From an uncultured Gammaproteobacteria bacterium (GTDB lineage Bacteria; Pseudomonadota; Gammaproteobacteria; Pseudomonadales; Litorivicinaceae): a stretch of DNA of 49,713 nt. The stretch is taken from positions 1 through 49,713 of the forward strand of contig CAJXNQ010000011.1 in the NCBI GenBank assembly GCA_913057215.1. Reading direction: 5' to 3'. The notes below the pieces were generated by a model. The model did no database searches. It was given only the letters and a program-made list of their open reading frames with translations, and was not told where the DNA came from. Shown in pieces: positions 18,132-27,150 of this stretch. The translations under genes were made by a program, and so were the position numbers. Each line of letters begins with the position of its first letter. Within the stretch, counting starts at the first letter, position 1.

Positions 18132-19169
18132 CTTCGATTCACGGCGCAGGACGTACTGACTCCGACAGGCATCAAATGCAGCCGCGGACTCTGTGTGATG
18201 CGCGAGTGCGTGTCGAAGTGCACGATCCACTGACATCAATGAACACTGTGCGCGCACATCCGACCAGACATCCGCCCCCCGAGGGAGCTCAGGTGTGGCA
18301 ATGGTGTTTAAATAGGTGTGGACATCCAATTGCTGAAGCGGCTGACCGGAGTGTGCCGACCAGGCCTCCAAGACTGCACGGGTGCCATTGAATTTCCCCT
18401 CCACCGAGTGTCCGGCAATATGGGGTGTCACTTGCCAAGCACGTTGTAAAAGCGCTTCTGAAATGACAGGCTCCTCTGGAAATACATCGAGCGCCCAATC
18501 GAGTTCAACCGACGCCAATATCGCAGACTCTGGAATCACCGAGCCTCGCGCGGCATTGATGATCAAACCGCCGGGTCGAACGGCGCGGAGGTCGTCCTCT
18601 TTCAGGAGCGCTGTCGTGCAATCACGACCTGCGGTGATTTTCGGTACGTGCACACTGATAACATCCGCCTCGCCTAACACAGACGTCAGCGATTGGTGGC
18701 GCGGACACAGACCGTTCCGCGCCTTGGGTGCATCGGTCAGTACGCACCGGAGACCAAGCGCCTCAGCGCGTTTGACCAAGAGCCCACCGACATGGCCGAC
18801 GCCCACGACGCCGAGTGTCAAACTGTCGCGATCACGTCCGCGCGCCTCAGCCCAGGCTGCCAAGGTTGAGAGCACATAATCCGTCACGGCCCAGGCATTA
18901 CACCCGGGTGCCGAAGCCACTTCAATTCCGCGAGCCGCAAGCGCTTCCAGTGGAAGGTGATCGACGCCGATGGTCGCTGTGCCAATGAAGGTCACGGATT
19001 CAGGCAGCCGCGACACGTCAATCTCGGTCGTGGAGCGCACAAAGACAGCATCTGCATCAGCCAAGACAGCGTCCGGTATGGATCGACCGGAATACGCACG
19101 CTGTTTCGCATCCAAGGGCGCGAGCGCTTGAAATCCAAGCATTCCTGCATCATAGACCAGAGTCGTCAT
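18117..19169 (-). CDS. pdxB: erythronate-4-phosphate dehydrogenase PdxB
   Basis: NAD-dependent enzyme of the DXP-dependent pyridoxal phosphate pathway, oxidising 4-phosphoerythronate. It has 350 residues. The substrate loop GTATIGVDH, the Rossmann motif GVVGVGHVGG, the DVFPEEP segment and the catalytic histidine in TPHIAGHSVEGK are all present and match PdxB rather than SerA. The C-terminal dimerisation region of PdxB follows. The ATG at 19169 has AAGGA 5 nt upstream. It is divergent from mfd with 69 bp between the starts. Confidence 0.93.
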   Translation of the reverse strand: MTTLVYDAGMLGFQALAPLDAKQRAYSGRSIPDAVLADADAVFVRSTTEIDVSRLPESVTFIGTATIGVDHLPLEALAARGIEVASAPGCNAWAVTDYVLSTLAAWAEARGRDRDSLTLGVVGVGHVGGLLVKRAEALGLRCVLTDAPKARNGLCPRHQSLTSVLGEADVISVHVPKITAGRDCTTALLKEDDLRAVRPGGLIINAARGSVIPESAILASVELDWALDVFPEEPVISEALLQRAWQVTPHIAGHSVEGKFNGTRAVLEAWSAHSGQPLQQLDVHTYLNTIATPELPRGADVWSDVRAQCSLMSVDRALRHALAHHTESAAAFDACRSQYVLRRESKNSVY

Positions 19170-19238
19170 GGGATTCCTTCTAAGCCAAGTTATCGATTCT
19201 CGCCTATACTCTACGCCGAAACCAAACCAGACCCACAG

Positions 19239-22200
19239 ATGCTGATATTTGACCCACCACTGATAGACACACGCCCCGCACCGGGCGGCCCCTCCATCAC
19301 CATTGATACAGCACCGCCTGAGGCGACGGCTGTCTTAGTCGCTGACTTGGCCATCCAGGCCCATCAGCTGGTCTTGGTGATTGTTGAGAAAACTCAAGAC
19401 GCCAACATGCTCGCCAATGCCTTACATTGCTTGTTGGGGCAGGAGCATATTCTCGACGATGCCGGAGAGGCACAGGGTGCAAGCGACCTGCCCATCTTAA
19501 GCTTGCCGGATTGGGAAACGCTGCCTTATGACAGTTTTTCACCGCATGAAGACATCGTTTCAGAGCGGCTGAAAGCGCTTAGCCAATTGGCAGCGATTGA
19601 TCGCGGCATTTTGATCTTACCCATTCAGACGCTGGCACATCGTTTACCGCCAAAAACCCACCTGAGCGGTCAAACCTTTGTGCTTCGAACCGGTGACCGG
19701 TTTGATCTACACGCAGAGCGAAGACGGCTTGAGCAAGCCGGATATCATGCTGTCGAGACTGTGCGCGAGCATGGCGAATTTGCCGTCCGTGGTGCCATTT
19801 TAGATGTGTTTCCGATGGGCTCTCAGCAACCGCTGCGTGTTGAGCTCTTTGACCAAGAAATCGAGAGTCTCCGCGCTTTTGATCCCGACACGCAGCGAAC
19901 CGTCACCAAGGTCGAGGACATCACCCTGCTGCCTGCACGCGAAATTCCACTCACCGAAACCGGGATCGCCACCTTTCGCCAGAATTGGCATGAGACGTTC
20001 GAGGGCAACCCACGAGACTGTTCGATCTATCAGGATGTCTCTTCCGCGCTGGCGCCCCCGGGCATTGAGTACTACGCACCCCTGTTCTACAACCAAATGG
20101 CCACCCTGTTTGACTACCTGCCCGAGGCGACAACCACGGTGCGTGTTGGCGCAATCCACGAGGCACTCGAACAATTCTGGAGCGATGTAAACACCCGTTA
20201 TGAAAGTCTCAGATACGATCGCAGAAAACCGATCCTGCCACCGGAGCGGCTGTTCTTACGCACCGAAGAATTATTTGCCGCACTGAAACCGCTGGCAAGC
20301 TGTGTCATCGCACCGGCCACCGGTCAACATCCGCGGCTGAAACCATTGCCTGAGGTGGCTTTCAACGCGCAGGCAGACGATCCAACTGGACCACTCAAGG
20401 ACTTTTTAGCCAAGGGCTATCACACCGTCTTCATCGCGGAGTCAGCTGGGCGTCGTGAGGCCTTATTGGAACTGCTCGCTAAGCACGGCATTCGCCCTGC
20501 AGTGATTACACATCTTGGCGAACTGGACCGGAACCTTGAACAGCCATCGATGACGCTTGGCCTCCTCGAAAGAGGGCTGATCGTCGATGATCTGGCACTG
20601 ATTCCGGAAAGCCAGCTGTTTGGTCGACGGATTCCTCAGCGCAGGCGCCGGAAAAACCATGAGATCGCAACCGACCTGATTGTTCGCGATCTGTCTGAAC
20701 TCGAGCTCGGTGACCCGATTGTGCACATCGATCACGGTGTCGGTCATTACCGTGGTCTTGAGACCATCGCCTTGGGCGATGACGTGAATGAATTTGTCAC
20801 TGTCGAGTACCAAGGCGGATCTAAGCTGTACATTCCGGTGACCAATTTAGGCGTCCTGAGTCGATACGCAGGCTCTGACCCCGACTACGTGACTGCACAT
20901 AAGCTCGGCACAGACCGTTGGAGTAAAGCCAAACAAAAAGCCGCTGAGGAGATCCGAGACAAAGCGGCTGAACTCTTGGATATTTACGCTCGACGCGCGG
21001 CCCGTGAGGGGCATGCACATGCCATTGATGAAGCACAATATGCGCGCTTTGCCGACGGCTTCCCGTTTGAACTGACTCCAGATCAAGACACCTCGATTGA
21101 GGCGGTACTTGCAGATCTCAGAGCGCCCAAACCCATGGATCGGCTGATCTGTGGTGATGTTGGGTTTGGTAAGACAGAAGTCGCCATGCGCGCGGCCTTT
21201 GCATCGGTCTCAAGCGGCAAACAAGTCAGCGTCTTGGTTCCAACGACCTTGCTTGCACAACAACATTTCGAAAGCTTCCGTGATCGGTTTGCCGAATGGC
21301 CTGTGGTGGTCGAGGTGTTAAGTCGGTTTAAATCGGCCAAAGAAACCAAAGCGGTCATCGAGCGAGTCAATGCAGGCAAAGTCGATATTTTAGTCGGGAC
21401 CCACAAGTTACTCACCAGCGATGTTCGACCTCCAAATTTAGGTCTCTTAATCATTGATGAAGAACATCGATTTGGTGTGGCACAAAAAGAAGCACTGAAG
21501 AAATTTCGAGCAAACATCGATGTGCTGACACTGACGGCCACGCCTATCCCGCGGACTTTAAACCTTTCCATGGCGGGTATCCGTGATTTGTCTGTGATCG
21601 CAACACCTCCAGCGCGCAGGCTCTCTGTGAAGACTTTCATCAAACAAAAAGACAATGCACTGATCAAAGAAGCCATTCTTCGCGAACTGCTGCGTGGCGG
21701 TCAGGTGTATGTGCTCCATAACGAAGTCAAATCGATTGAGCGCGCCGCCGATGACATTCGAAACCTCGTTCCTGAGGCCCGGGTGATCGTCGCACACGGA
21801 CAAATGCGCGAGCGCGAACTCGAAGATGTCATGAGTGATTTTTACCACAAGCGCTACAATGTCCTTGTCTGCTCAACCATCATCGAAACGGGCATCGACA
21901 TCCCGTCAGCCAATACCATCTTGATTGAACGTGCAGATCAGTTTGGACTGGCCCAACTGCATCAGCTCCGCGGCCGGGTTGGCCGAAGCCACCACCAAGC
22001 GTATGCCTACCTGCTCACTCCTGACCCGCGCTCGATGACGGCCGATGCACTCAAGCGCTTGGAAGCCATCGAAGCAGCCAGTGATCTCGGGGCCGGTTTT
22101 CAACTGGCCACCCATGATCTGGAAATCCGAGGCGCAGGCGAGCTCTTGGGCGAAGATCAATCCGGAAATATGCAAACCATCGGCTTCTCGCTTTACATGG

Positions 22201-22718
22201 AAATGCTCGATGAGGCGGTGACCGCGATTCGGGAAGGTCGCACTCCGGATTTTGATCAAACAGAATCCAATCACACCGAGGTCGACTTGAAGATTCCAGC
22301 CTTGATCCCGGATGACTACCTAAACGATGTTCCGATTCGACTTGAGCTGTACAAGCGGATCAGTTCGGCCGACTCAACAGAGGCGTTGTCGGAGATTGAG
22401 GTCGAAATGATTGATCGATTTGGATTACTGCCTCCGCAGGCAAAAAATTTATTCCGACAAGCTGAAGTCAGACTGCGCGCCGAGGCTCTCGGCATCAAAC
22501 AGATCACCTTGGGTGCACAAAGCGGTCGCTTTGAATTCCGAGAAAAAACCAAAGTGGATCCAATGGTTCTCATCAGTCTGGTACAGTCCAAGCCACACCA
22601 ATATCAATTAGATGGAGCCACGGCGATGAAAGTCGTTTCCGAAACCCACAACACAGAAACACGTTTGAAATTGGCCCATACGGTGCTTGATCAGTTGAGT
22701 GGGTCAAAGGCCGCATGA
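19239..22718 (+). CDS. mfd: transcription-repair coupling factor Mfd
   Basis: ATP-driven translocase that removes RNA polymerase stalled at DNA lesions and recruits UvrA. It has 1159 residues from the ATG at 19239, close to E. coli Mfd; the open frame extends upstream only through pdxB antisense. The N-terminal UvrB-like region (SLPDWETLPYDSFSPHEDIV), the RNA-polymerase-interacting CarD-like domain (DPIVHIDHGVGHYRGL), and the helicase motifs GDVGFGKTE and IIDEEHRFG are visible, with the C-terminal TRCF domain. No clear ribosome site precedes the start; a TATACT -10-like hexamer lies at 19205-19210. Its stop overlaps csiV (ATGA). Confidence 0.96.
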   Translation: MLIFDPPLIDTRPAPGGPSITIDTAPPEATAVLVADLAIQAHQLVLVIVEKTQDANMLANALHCLLGQEHILDDAGEAQGASDLPILSLPDWETLPYDSFSPHEDIVSERLKALSQLAAIDRGILILPIQTLAHRLPPKTHLSGQTFVLRTGDRFDLHAERRRLEQAGYHAVETVREHGEFAVRGAILDVFPMGSQQPLRVELFDQEIESLRAFDPDTQRTVTKVEDITLLPAREIPLTETGIATFRQNWHETFEGNPRDCSIYQDVSSALAPPGIEYYAPLFYNQMATLFDYLPEATTTVRVGAIHEALEQFWSDVNTRYESLRYDRRKPILPPERLFLRTEELFAALKPLASCVIAPATGQHPRLKPLPEVAFNAQADDPTGPLKDFLAKGYHTVFIAESAGRREALLELLAKHGIRPAVITHLGELDRNLEQPSMTLGLLERGLIVDDLALIPESQLFGRRIPQRRRRKNHEIATDLIVRDLSELELGDPIVHIDHGVGHYRGLETIALGDDVNEFVTVEYQGGSKLYIPVTNLGVLSRYAGSDPDYVTAHKLGTDRWSKAKQKAAEEIRDKAAELLDIYARRAAREGHAHAIDEAQYARFADGFPFELTPDQDTSIEAVLADLRAPKPMDRLICGDVGFGKTEVAMRAAFASVSSGKQVSVLVPTTLLAQQHFESFRDRFAEWPVVVEVLSRFKSAKETKAVIERVNAGKVDILVGTHKLLTSDVRPPNLGLLIIDEEHRFGVAQKEALKKFRANIDVLTLTATPIPRTLNLSMAGIRDLSVIATPPARRLSVKTFIKQKDNALIKEAILRELLRGGQVYVLHNEVKSIERAADDIRNLVPEARVIVAHGQMRERELEDVMSDFYHKRYNVLVCSTIIETGIDIPSANTILIERADQFGLAQLHQLRGRVGRSHHQAYAYLLTPDPRSMTADALKRLEAIEAASDLGAGFQLATHDLEIRGAGELLGEDQSGNMQTIGFSLYMEMLDEAVTAIREGRTPDFDQTESNHTEVDLKIPALIPDDYLNDVPIRLELYKRISSADSTEALSEIEVEMIDRFGLLPPQAKNLFRQAEVRLRAEALGIKQITLGAQSGRFEFREKTKVDPMVLISLVQSKPHQYQLDGATAMKVVSETHNTETRLKLAHTVLDQLSGSKAA

Positions 22719-23311
22719 AATCAATTGTCACGCTCTTCAGCCTGTGGATGATGGCATCGCACGTCGTAGCGGAGGTTCGTCCCTACGCGCTTGAAGTGTT
22801 GATCTTCGCCCGTCCTGAACCTGTGCATTCGATCAGCGAGTTGTTTCCAACCGAAGCACCCGACGGACCCGAGCAGCATTTCGATTTCGACTTCGCGCTG
22901 CAAACGAATTACCAAAACCTGCGCGCACTTCCCAACTACTCGCATGTCCTCGCCAATGAAGCCTCACGGATCCAGTCGCAACTGGGCGGGCGCATCCTAT
23001 TTCATACACGCTGGGTGCACCCGTTGACAGAAGGCCAAGCCAACAACCCTTGGTTTCGGATCCAGGGACTCTCAGGCAACTTCTCACTCGATGGATACAT
23101 GCGATGGTCTATTGATCGATTCATCGAGCTCGACGCAGATTTGAGAGTCAGCCGCGCCGGTGTTCGGATGGCGCCGGATGGCACATCAATCGACGAGGTC
23201 TACCGACTCTCTGAATTCCGAAAAATGGCCTCGGCCGACGTGCACTACCTGGATCATCCGGCGTTTGGTGTGCTCATTGCGTCTGAGGCAATTGAGCAGG
23301 CATCGGAGTAG
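22715..23311 (+). CDS. csiV: CsiV-family peptidoglycan-assembly associated protein
   Basis: Exported protein of the CsiV family; in Vibrio cholerae CsiV acts with LpoA and penicillin-binding protein 1A in cell-wall synthesis. It has 198 residues. Residues 1-19 form a signal peptide (ending VVA), and the mature protein begins EVRPYALEVLIFARP, the typical family start. The position directly after mfd, with a 4-nt ATGA overlap, is conserved in gammaproteobacteria and supports the call. Its 3' end overlaps the opposite-strand channel gene by 38 bp. It is somewhat shorter than the Vibrio protein. Confidence 0.75.
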   Translation: MKSIVTLFSLWMMASHVVAEVRPYALEVLIFARPEPVHSISELFPTEAPDGPEQHFDFDFALQTNYQNLRALPNYSHVLANEASRIQSQLGGRILFHTRWVHPLTEGQANNPWFRIQGLSGNFSLDGYMRWSIDRFIELDADLRVSRAGVRMAPDGTSIDEVYRLSEFRKMASADVHYLDHPAFGVLIASEAIEQASE

Positions 23312-24416
23312 CCTGCTCGGGCTCCACTTGCAGATGCAATGTCTGGGTCGGAAAGGCCACATCGGCACCCTGTTGGCTGATGAGGTCGTATACCTGGAAT
23401 AACACATCTTGTTTCACGCGATGATACTCCGTCCACACCGTGGTTTTGGTGAAGCAATAGATGAAGAAATCCAGTGAACTCGCGCCAAACGCATTGAAAT
23501 ACACCATCAGCGTCTGATCACTGTCGATGTCTGGGTGCTGTTTCAGCATCGTTTCCACATCAGAGACGATTGCCTTCAATTGCGCTGCATCGTCATAACG
23601 AATGCCGATGGTTTCAAAAATGCGCCGATGCGACATGCGACTGGGGTTCTCAACGGCGATCGATAAAAAGGTGGCATTGGGGACATAAAGCGGGCGCTTG
23701 TCGAAGGTCCGAATCGTCGTCAGACGCCATCCGAGGCTCTCGACCGTCCCCTCAATATCACGATCTGGAGAGCGCACCCAGTCACCGACACCAAAGGGGC
23801 GGTCTAAAAAGATCATCAACCCACCGAAGAAATTCGATAGTAGGTCTTTTGCAGCAAAACCAACCGCAATTCCGCCAAGGCCTCCGAAGGCCAGCACACC
23901 TGAGACTGAGAAGCCAAGCGTCTGCAAAATAATCAAGCCACTGGTGATTAACACCGTAATCCGAATCAGTCGGCCAATCGCCTCAACAGTGGTCAGATCG
24001 AGATCTTCCGGACCCGCCTCGCGCATCATGCGTCGTTGCACGCGGTCGATAAATCGAATCAAGGCCCAGGTCAGGGTCGCCACAACAAGGGCTGCACGGA
24101 GCGGCGCAAAAATTGTCTGGATGTCGAGCCCAACTGCAGCGCGCTCGAGTGCGAAGGTCAGCCCGACCACCCAGACAAGTGTGCGGGCAGGACCTTGGAG
24201 TGCTGCAAAAAAGGTGTCATCCCATTTGCTTTTAGTCCGTTCGGCGCGCTGTTTGAGCGACACGATAAAACGACGGACGAAATAGGCCCCAAAGACCGTC
24301 AACAGCACGATCACAAAGAGCTCCACACCGCGGAGCACCGCAATCGGTGCAATTCCGAGACCTGTAAGCGGAGCTTCGAGTAAGGACAAAAGCGATTCGA
24401 TCAAAAGTTCAATCAT
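23274..24416 (-). CDS. MscS-family mechanosensitive ion channel
   Basis: Inner-membrane channel that opens on osmotic downshock. It has 380 residues. Four to five membrane helices are followed by the pore-lining helix (GVLAFGGLGGIAVGFAAKDL), the beta domain (DRPFGVGDWVRSPDRDIEGT, then YVPNATFLS) and a C-terminal alpha/beta part. The size and extra N-terminal helices fit the YnaI/MscM-like group better than the 286-residue E. coli MscS. Its start overlaps the L,D-transpeptidase stop by 8 nt, so the two form an operon and may share a cell-envelope theme. Its tail overlaps csiV. Confidence 0.88.
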   Translation of the reverse strand: MIELLIESLLSLLEAPLTGLGIAPIAVLRGVELFVIVLLTVFGAYFVRRFIVSLKQRAERTKSKWDDTFFAALQGPARTLVWVVGLTFALERAAVGLDIQTIFAPLRAALVVATLTWALIRFIDRVQRRMMREAGPEDLDLTTVEAIGRLIRITVLITSGLIILQTLGFSVSGVLAFGGLGGIAVGFAAKDLLSNFFGGLMIFLDRPFGVGDWVRSPDRDIEGTVESLGWRLTTIRTFDKRPLYVPNATFLSIAVENPSRMSHRRIFETIGIRYDDAAQLKAIVSDVETMLKQHPDIDSDQTLMVYFNAFGASSLDFFIYCFTKTTVWTEYHRVKQDVLFQVYDLISQQGADVAFPTQTLHLQVEPEQATPMPAQLPQTQ

Positions 24417-24903
24417 GCTGTGATTCCGTAATCAACACTGGACAACCGACTGTGACCGCGTCGGCAACCTGACACACATCCTGCATCCGCATCCGGATGC
24501 ATCCATGAGACCGCGGGATACCCATGGGCTCAGAGTCCGGCGTACCGTGGATGTAAATATACCGCCGCTGCGAGTCGACTGCCCCCCCGCGGTTGAACCC
24601 CACGTCCTCACCACAAAGCCACAAAATACGACCCAAGATCCAATCGCGTGTTGGCTCGAGTGCATGCAGTGCTGGGGTCCAGACTTCGCCGGTCGGTCGT
24701 CGACCGACAAAGACGGCGTTCGGCGCACATCCCCGACCGATGATGGCCCGAATACGATGCAGTCCTCGCGGCGTACACCCAGAGCCGTCGCGTTCGCCAG
24801 GGCCATTGAGTGCCGTTGAGCAGGCGTATTCAGTCACCTGATTTGCAGACACGACCCGACAAATTTGCGCCTGAAGATTGATCTCAATGCGGTCGATAGC
24901 CAT
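24409..24903 (-). CDS. L,D-transpeptidase (YkuD/ErfK family) without visible signal peptide
   Basis: Cysteine transpeptidase fold that cross-links or anchors peptidoglycan. It has 164 residues from the ATG at 24903. The catalytic motif SHGCIRM (132-138) supplies H133, C135 and R137, with HGT at 119-121 as the preceding conserved histidine. No signal peptide is seen; a TTG ten codons upstream would add a short hydrophobic stretch (LCLGVRLL) but lacks a ribosome site. A single-domain group of this size without a leader exists in gammaproteobacteria. It overlaps the MscS-type gene by 8 nt and is divergent from the quinone oxidoreductase, 47 bp apart. Confidence 0.85.
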   Translation of the reverse strand: MAIDRIEINLQAQICRVVSANQVTEYACSTALNGPGERDGSGCTPRGLHRIRAIIGRGCAPNAVFVGRRPTGEVWTPALHALEPTRDWILGRILWLCGEDVGFNRGGAVDSQRRYIYIHGTPDSEPMGIPRSHGCIRMRMQDVCQVADAVTVGCPVLITESQHD

Positions 24904-24950
24904 AGTGAGGAGTCTAACACCCAAACATAACAAAACTGGATGGAATACCC

Positions 24951-25946
24951 ATGAAAGTCATGACAATTTCGGCCTGTGGCGGCCCAGACGTGTTTACCCA
25001 AACAGAGGTTGCTGAGCCGACCGTTGGTGAGGGACAAGTCATCATCGACGTCCACGCAACCAGCGTCAATCCAATTGATCTGAAAATTCGGGGCGGCCTG
25101 GTCCCGCCAGCAACGCCAGAGATGCCCGCCTGCTTGCACGCAGACGTGGCAGGTGTTGTCTCCGCAGTCGGCGCAGGCGTCGATCACTTAAAAGTCGGCG
25201 ATGAGGTCTGGGGATGCGCGGGAGGCTTTAAGGGCTTGCCGTCCGGTGGCTTGGCCGAGCGGATGTTGACCGATGCAGCCTTGGTGACTCAAAAACCGAA
25301 AAACTTAAGCTTCGCGGAGGCGGCCGCACTGCCTTTGGTCTCACTGACAGCCTGGTTTGCATTGGCTGATCGTGCCGATGTCAGTGCTGGAGACTCGGTG
25401 CTTGTCCATGCAGGTGCCGGTGGTGTCGGGCACGTGGCGGTCCAAATTGCCAAACATTTGGGCGGGGTTGTGCATACCACCGTGAGTTCAGAGGCGAAAG
25501 CGCAGATCGCAAACACCTTAGGTGCAGACGCCGTGATCAATTACACCGAACAGACAGTCGAAGAGTATGTCAATCACCACACCGAGGGACGGGGATATGA
25601 CGTTGTGTTTGACACGGTCGGTGGCGGCAATTTAGACGCCAGTTTCCAAGCCGCGCGTTTTGGCGGCACCGTGGTCAACATTGCGGCCCGTTCAACACAT
25701 GATCTTTCGCCCATGCATGCGCGCAGTCTGACGCTGCATGTCGTATTCCTCGTCGGACAGGTTGCCAATCCAGCGAATCGACACAGTATCCGCCCGCGGC
25801 TTGAGAAGCTTCGCGCATTGGTCGAGCAAGGGGAATTAAAACCCGTTTTGGATCCACAGCAGTTCAATGTGCATGATGTGGCAAAAGCCCATGCCCATCT
25901 CGAATCTGGACAGGCCGTGGGCAAGGTCGTGCTTACGCGCGGATAG
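24951..25946 (+). CDS. NADPH:quinone oxidoreductase / zinc-less medium-chain dehydrogenase
   Basis: Medium-chain dehydrogenase/reductase of the quinone oxidoreductase type, 331 residues. The GroES-like N-terminal domain contains the NPIDLKIRGG segment, and the Rossmann motif AGAGGVGHVAVQIA follows. The structural-zinc cysteine cluster of true alcohol dehydrogenases is missing, pointing to an NADPH-dependent quinone or enone reductase; the substrate is unknown. The ATG at 24951 has GGA about 9 nt upstream. Its stop lies inside the opposite-strand glcF end (14-bp overlap). Confidence 0.85.
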   Translation: MKVMTISACGGPDVFTQTEVAEPTVGEGQVIIDVHATSVNPIDLKIRGGLVPPATPEMPACLHADVAGVVSAVGAGVDHLKVGDEVWGCAGGFKGLPSGGLAERMLTDAALVTQKPKNLSFAEAAALPLVSLTAWFALADRADVSAGDSVLVHAGAGGVGHVAVQIAKHLGGVVHTTVSSEAKAQIANTLGADAVINYTEQTVEEYVNHHTEGRGYDVVFDTVGGGNLDASFQAARFGGTVVNIAARSTHDLSPMHARSLTLHVVFLVGQVANPANRHSIRPRLEKLRALVEQGELKPVLDPQQFNVHDVAKAHAHLESGQAVGKVVLTRG

Positions 25947-27150
25947 CCTGATCGACCCATTCGATCCAATGCTTCACCGGGGTCTCGGCCCCGGTGGAGA
26001 GATGCAACTGACACCCCACATTTGCCGTAGCAATGGCCGGCGCTCCTGAGCCCTCGAGTGCCTTGAGCTTATTCTTCAATAACTTCTGGCTGAGGTCAGG
26101 TTGCAAAATGGAATAAGTGCCTGCGGATCCGCAACACAAATGTGAATCAGCCACTGGCTTGAGCTCAAATCCCAAATCGCGCAGGATTTTTTCAGGTGTG
26201 CCATTGAGCTTCAGTCCATGCTGCAGTGTGCACGGCGAATGGAACGCAATCGTACCGGGGTTGCGCACTTTCAATTGGCCGAGATCTTCGTCGCTTAAAA
26301 TCTCAGACAGATCTTTGGCAAGTGCTGTCACGCGCTTGGCCTTATCGGCATAGGCGGCATCATCGGCGAGTAAGTGGGCATAATCGTTGACCATGACTCC
26401 ACATCCAGAGGCTGTGATGACAATGGCTTCTGCGCCGGCTTCAATGTAAGGCCACCAGGCATCGATGTTCCGCCGACATGCATCGAGACTCCGTGCATGG
26501 TCACTCAAGTGATGCGCAACCGCACCACAGCATCCAGCCTTGGGGGCACGAATCAATTGGACGCCGAGCTGATCAAGCACGCGTGCAGCAGACGCGTTGA
26601 CATTGGGTGTCGCCGAGGGCTGCGCACAAGCATCCAGAACCAACATGGTTCGGGTGTGTGTCGTGGTTGGCCACGAACCGGCCCGCTCTGGTTTGGGAAT
26701 CTTTTTTCGGATAACCGACGGCATCACAGGTCGCATCCACTGACCGAGCTTTACAAGTGCACTGAACAGCGGGCGATTGGGGATGACAACAATCAGTGCA
26801 CGCCGAATCAGACGTTGCAACAGACTCCGCCCGACCTCCTCTTCAACGATCTTGCGACCAATGTCGGCAAGCCGTCCATAATCGACACCCGAAGGACAGG
26901 TGGTCTCACAGGAGCGACAGGTGAGACAGCGGTCCAAGTGCGTCTGAATCTCAGGCGTTGCAGGCTCGCCCTCAAGGACGCCTTTGATCTGATAAATCCG
27001 CCCACGCGGACCGTCGAGTTCATCGCCCAACAACTGATAGGTCGGACAGGTCGCCGTGCAAAATCCACAGTGCACACACTTTCTGAGGATCGCTTCAGCC
27101 TCTTGACCCTCGGCTGTATTGGCATAGCGTTCAACCACATTGGTTTGCAT
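25933..27150 (-). CDS. glcF: glycolate oxidase iron-sulfur subunit GlcF
   Basis: Electron-transfer subunit of the membrane-associated glycolate oxidase. It has 405 residues. Two [4Fe-4S] motifs are seen: C25, C28, C31, C35 (CVHCGFCTATC) and C75, C78, C81, C85 (CLTCRSCETTC). Two CCG-type cysteine motifs follow (GCCGAVAHH, LCCGSAGTY) near the middle and C-terminus. The start overlaps the glcE stop by 1 nt (TGATG). It is the last gene of the glcDEF operon. Confidence 0.95.
   Translation of the reverse strand: MQTNVVERYANTAEGQEAEAILRKCVHCGFCTATCPTYQLLGDELDGPRGRIYQIKGVLEGEPATPEIQTHLDRCLTCRSCETTCPSGVDYGRLADIGRKIVEEEVGRSLLQRLIRRALIVVIPNRPLFSALVKLGQWMRPVMPSVIRKKIPKPERAGSWPTTTHTRTMLVLDACAQPSATPNVNASAARVLDQLGVQLIRAPKAGCCGAVAHHLSDHARSLDACRRNIDAWWPYIEAGAEAIVITASGCGVMVNDYAHLLADDAAYADKAKRVTALAKDLSEILSDEDLGQLKVRNPGTIAFHSPCTLQHGLKLNGTPEKILRDLGFELKPVADSHLCCGSAGTYSILQPDLSQKLLKNKLKALEGSGAPAIATANVGCQLHLSTGAETPVKHWIEWVDQAIRA

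Noticed and set aside
18957-19238. 94-codon N-terminal extension of mfd
   Set aside because: It lies antisense to pdxB and does not resemble Mfd; the ATG at 19239 gives the normal length.
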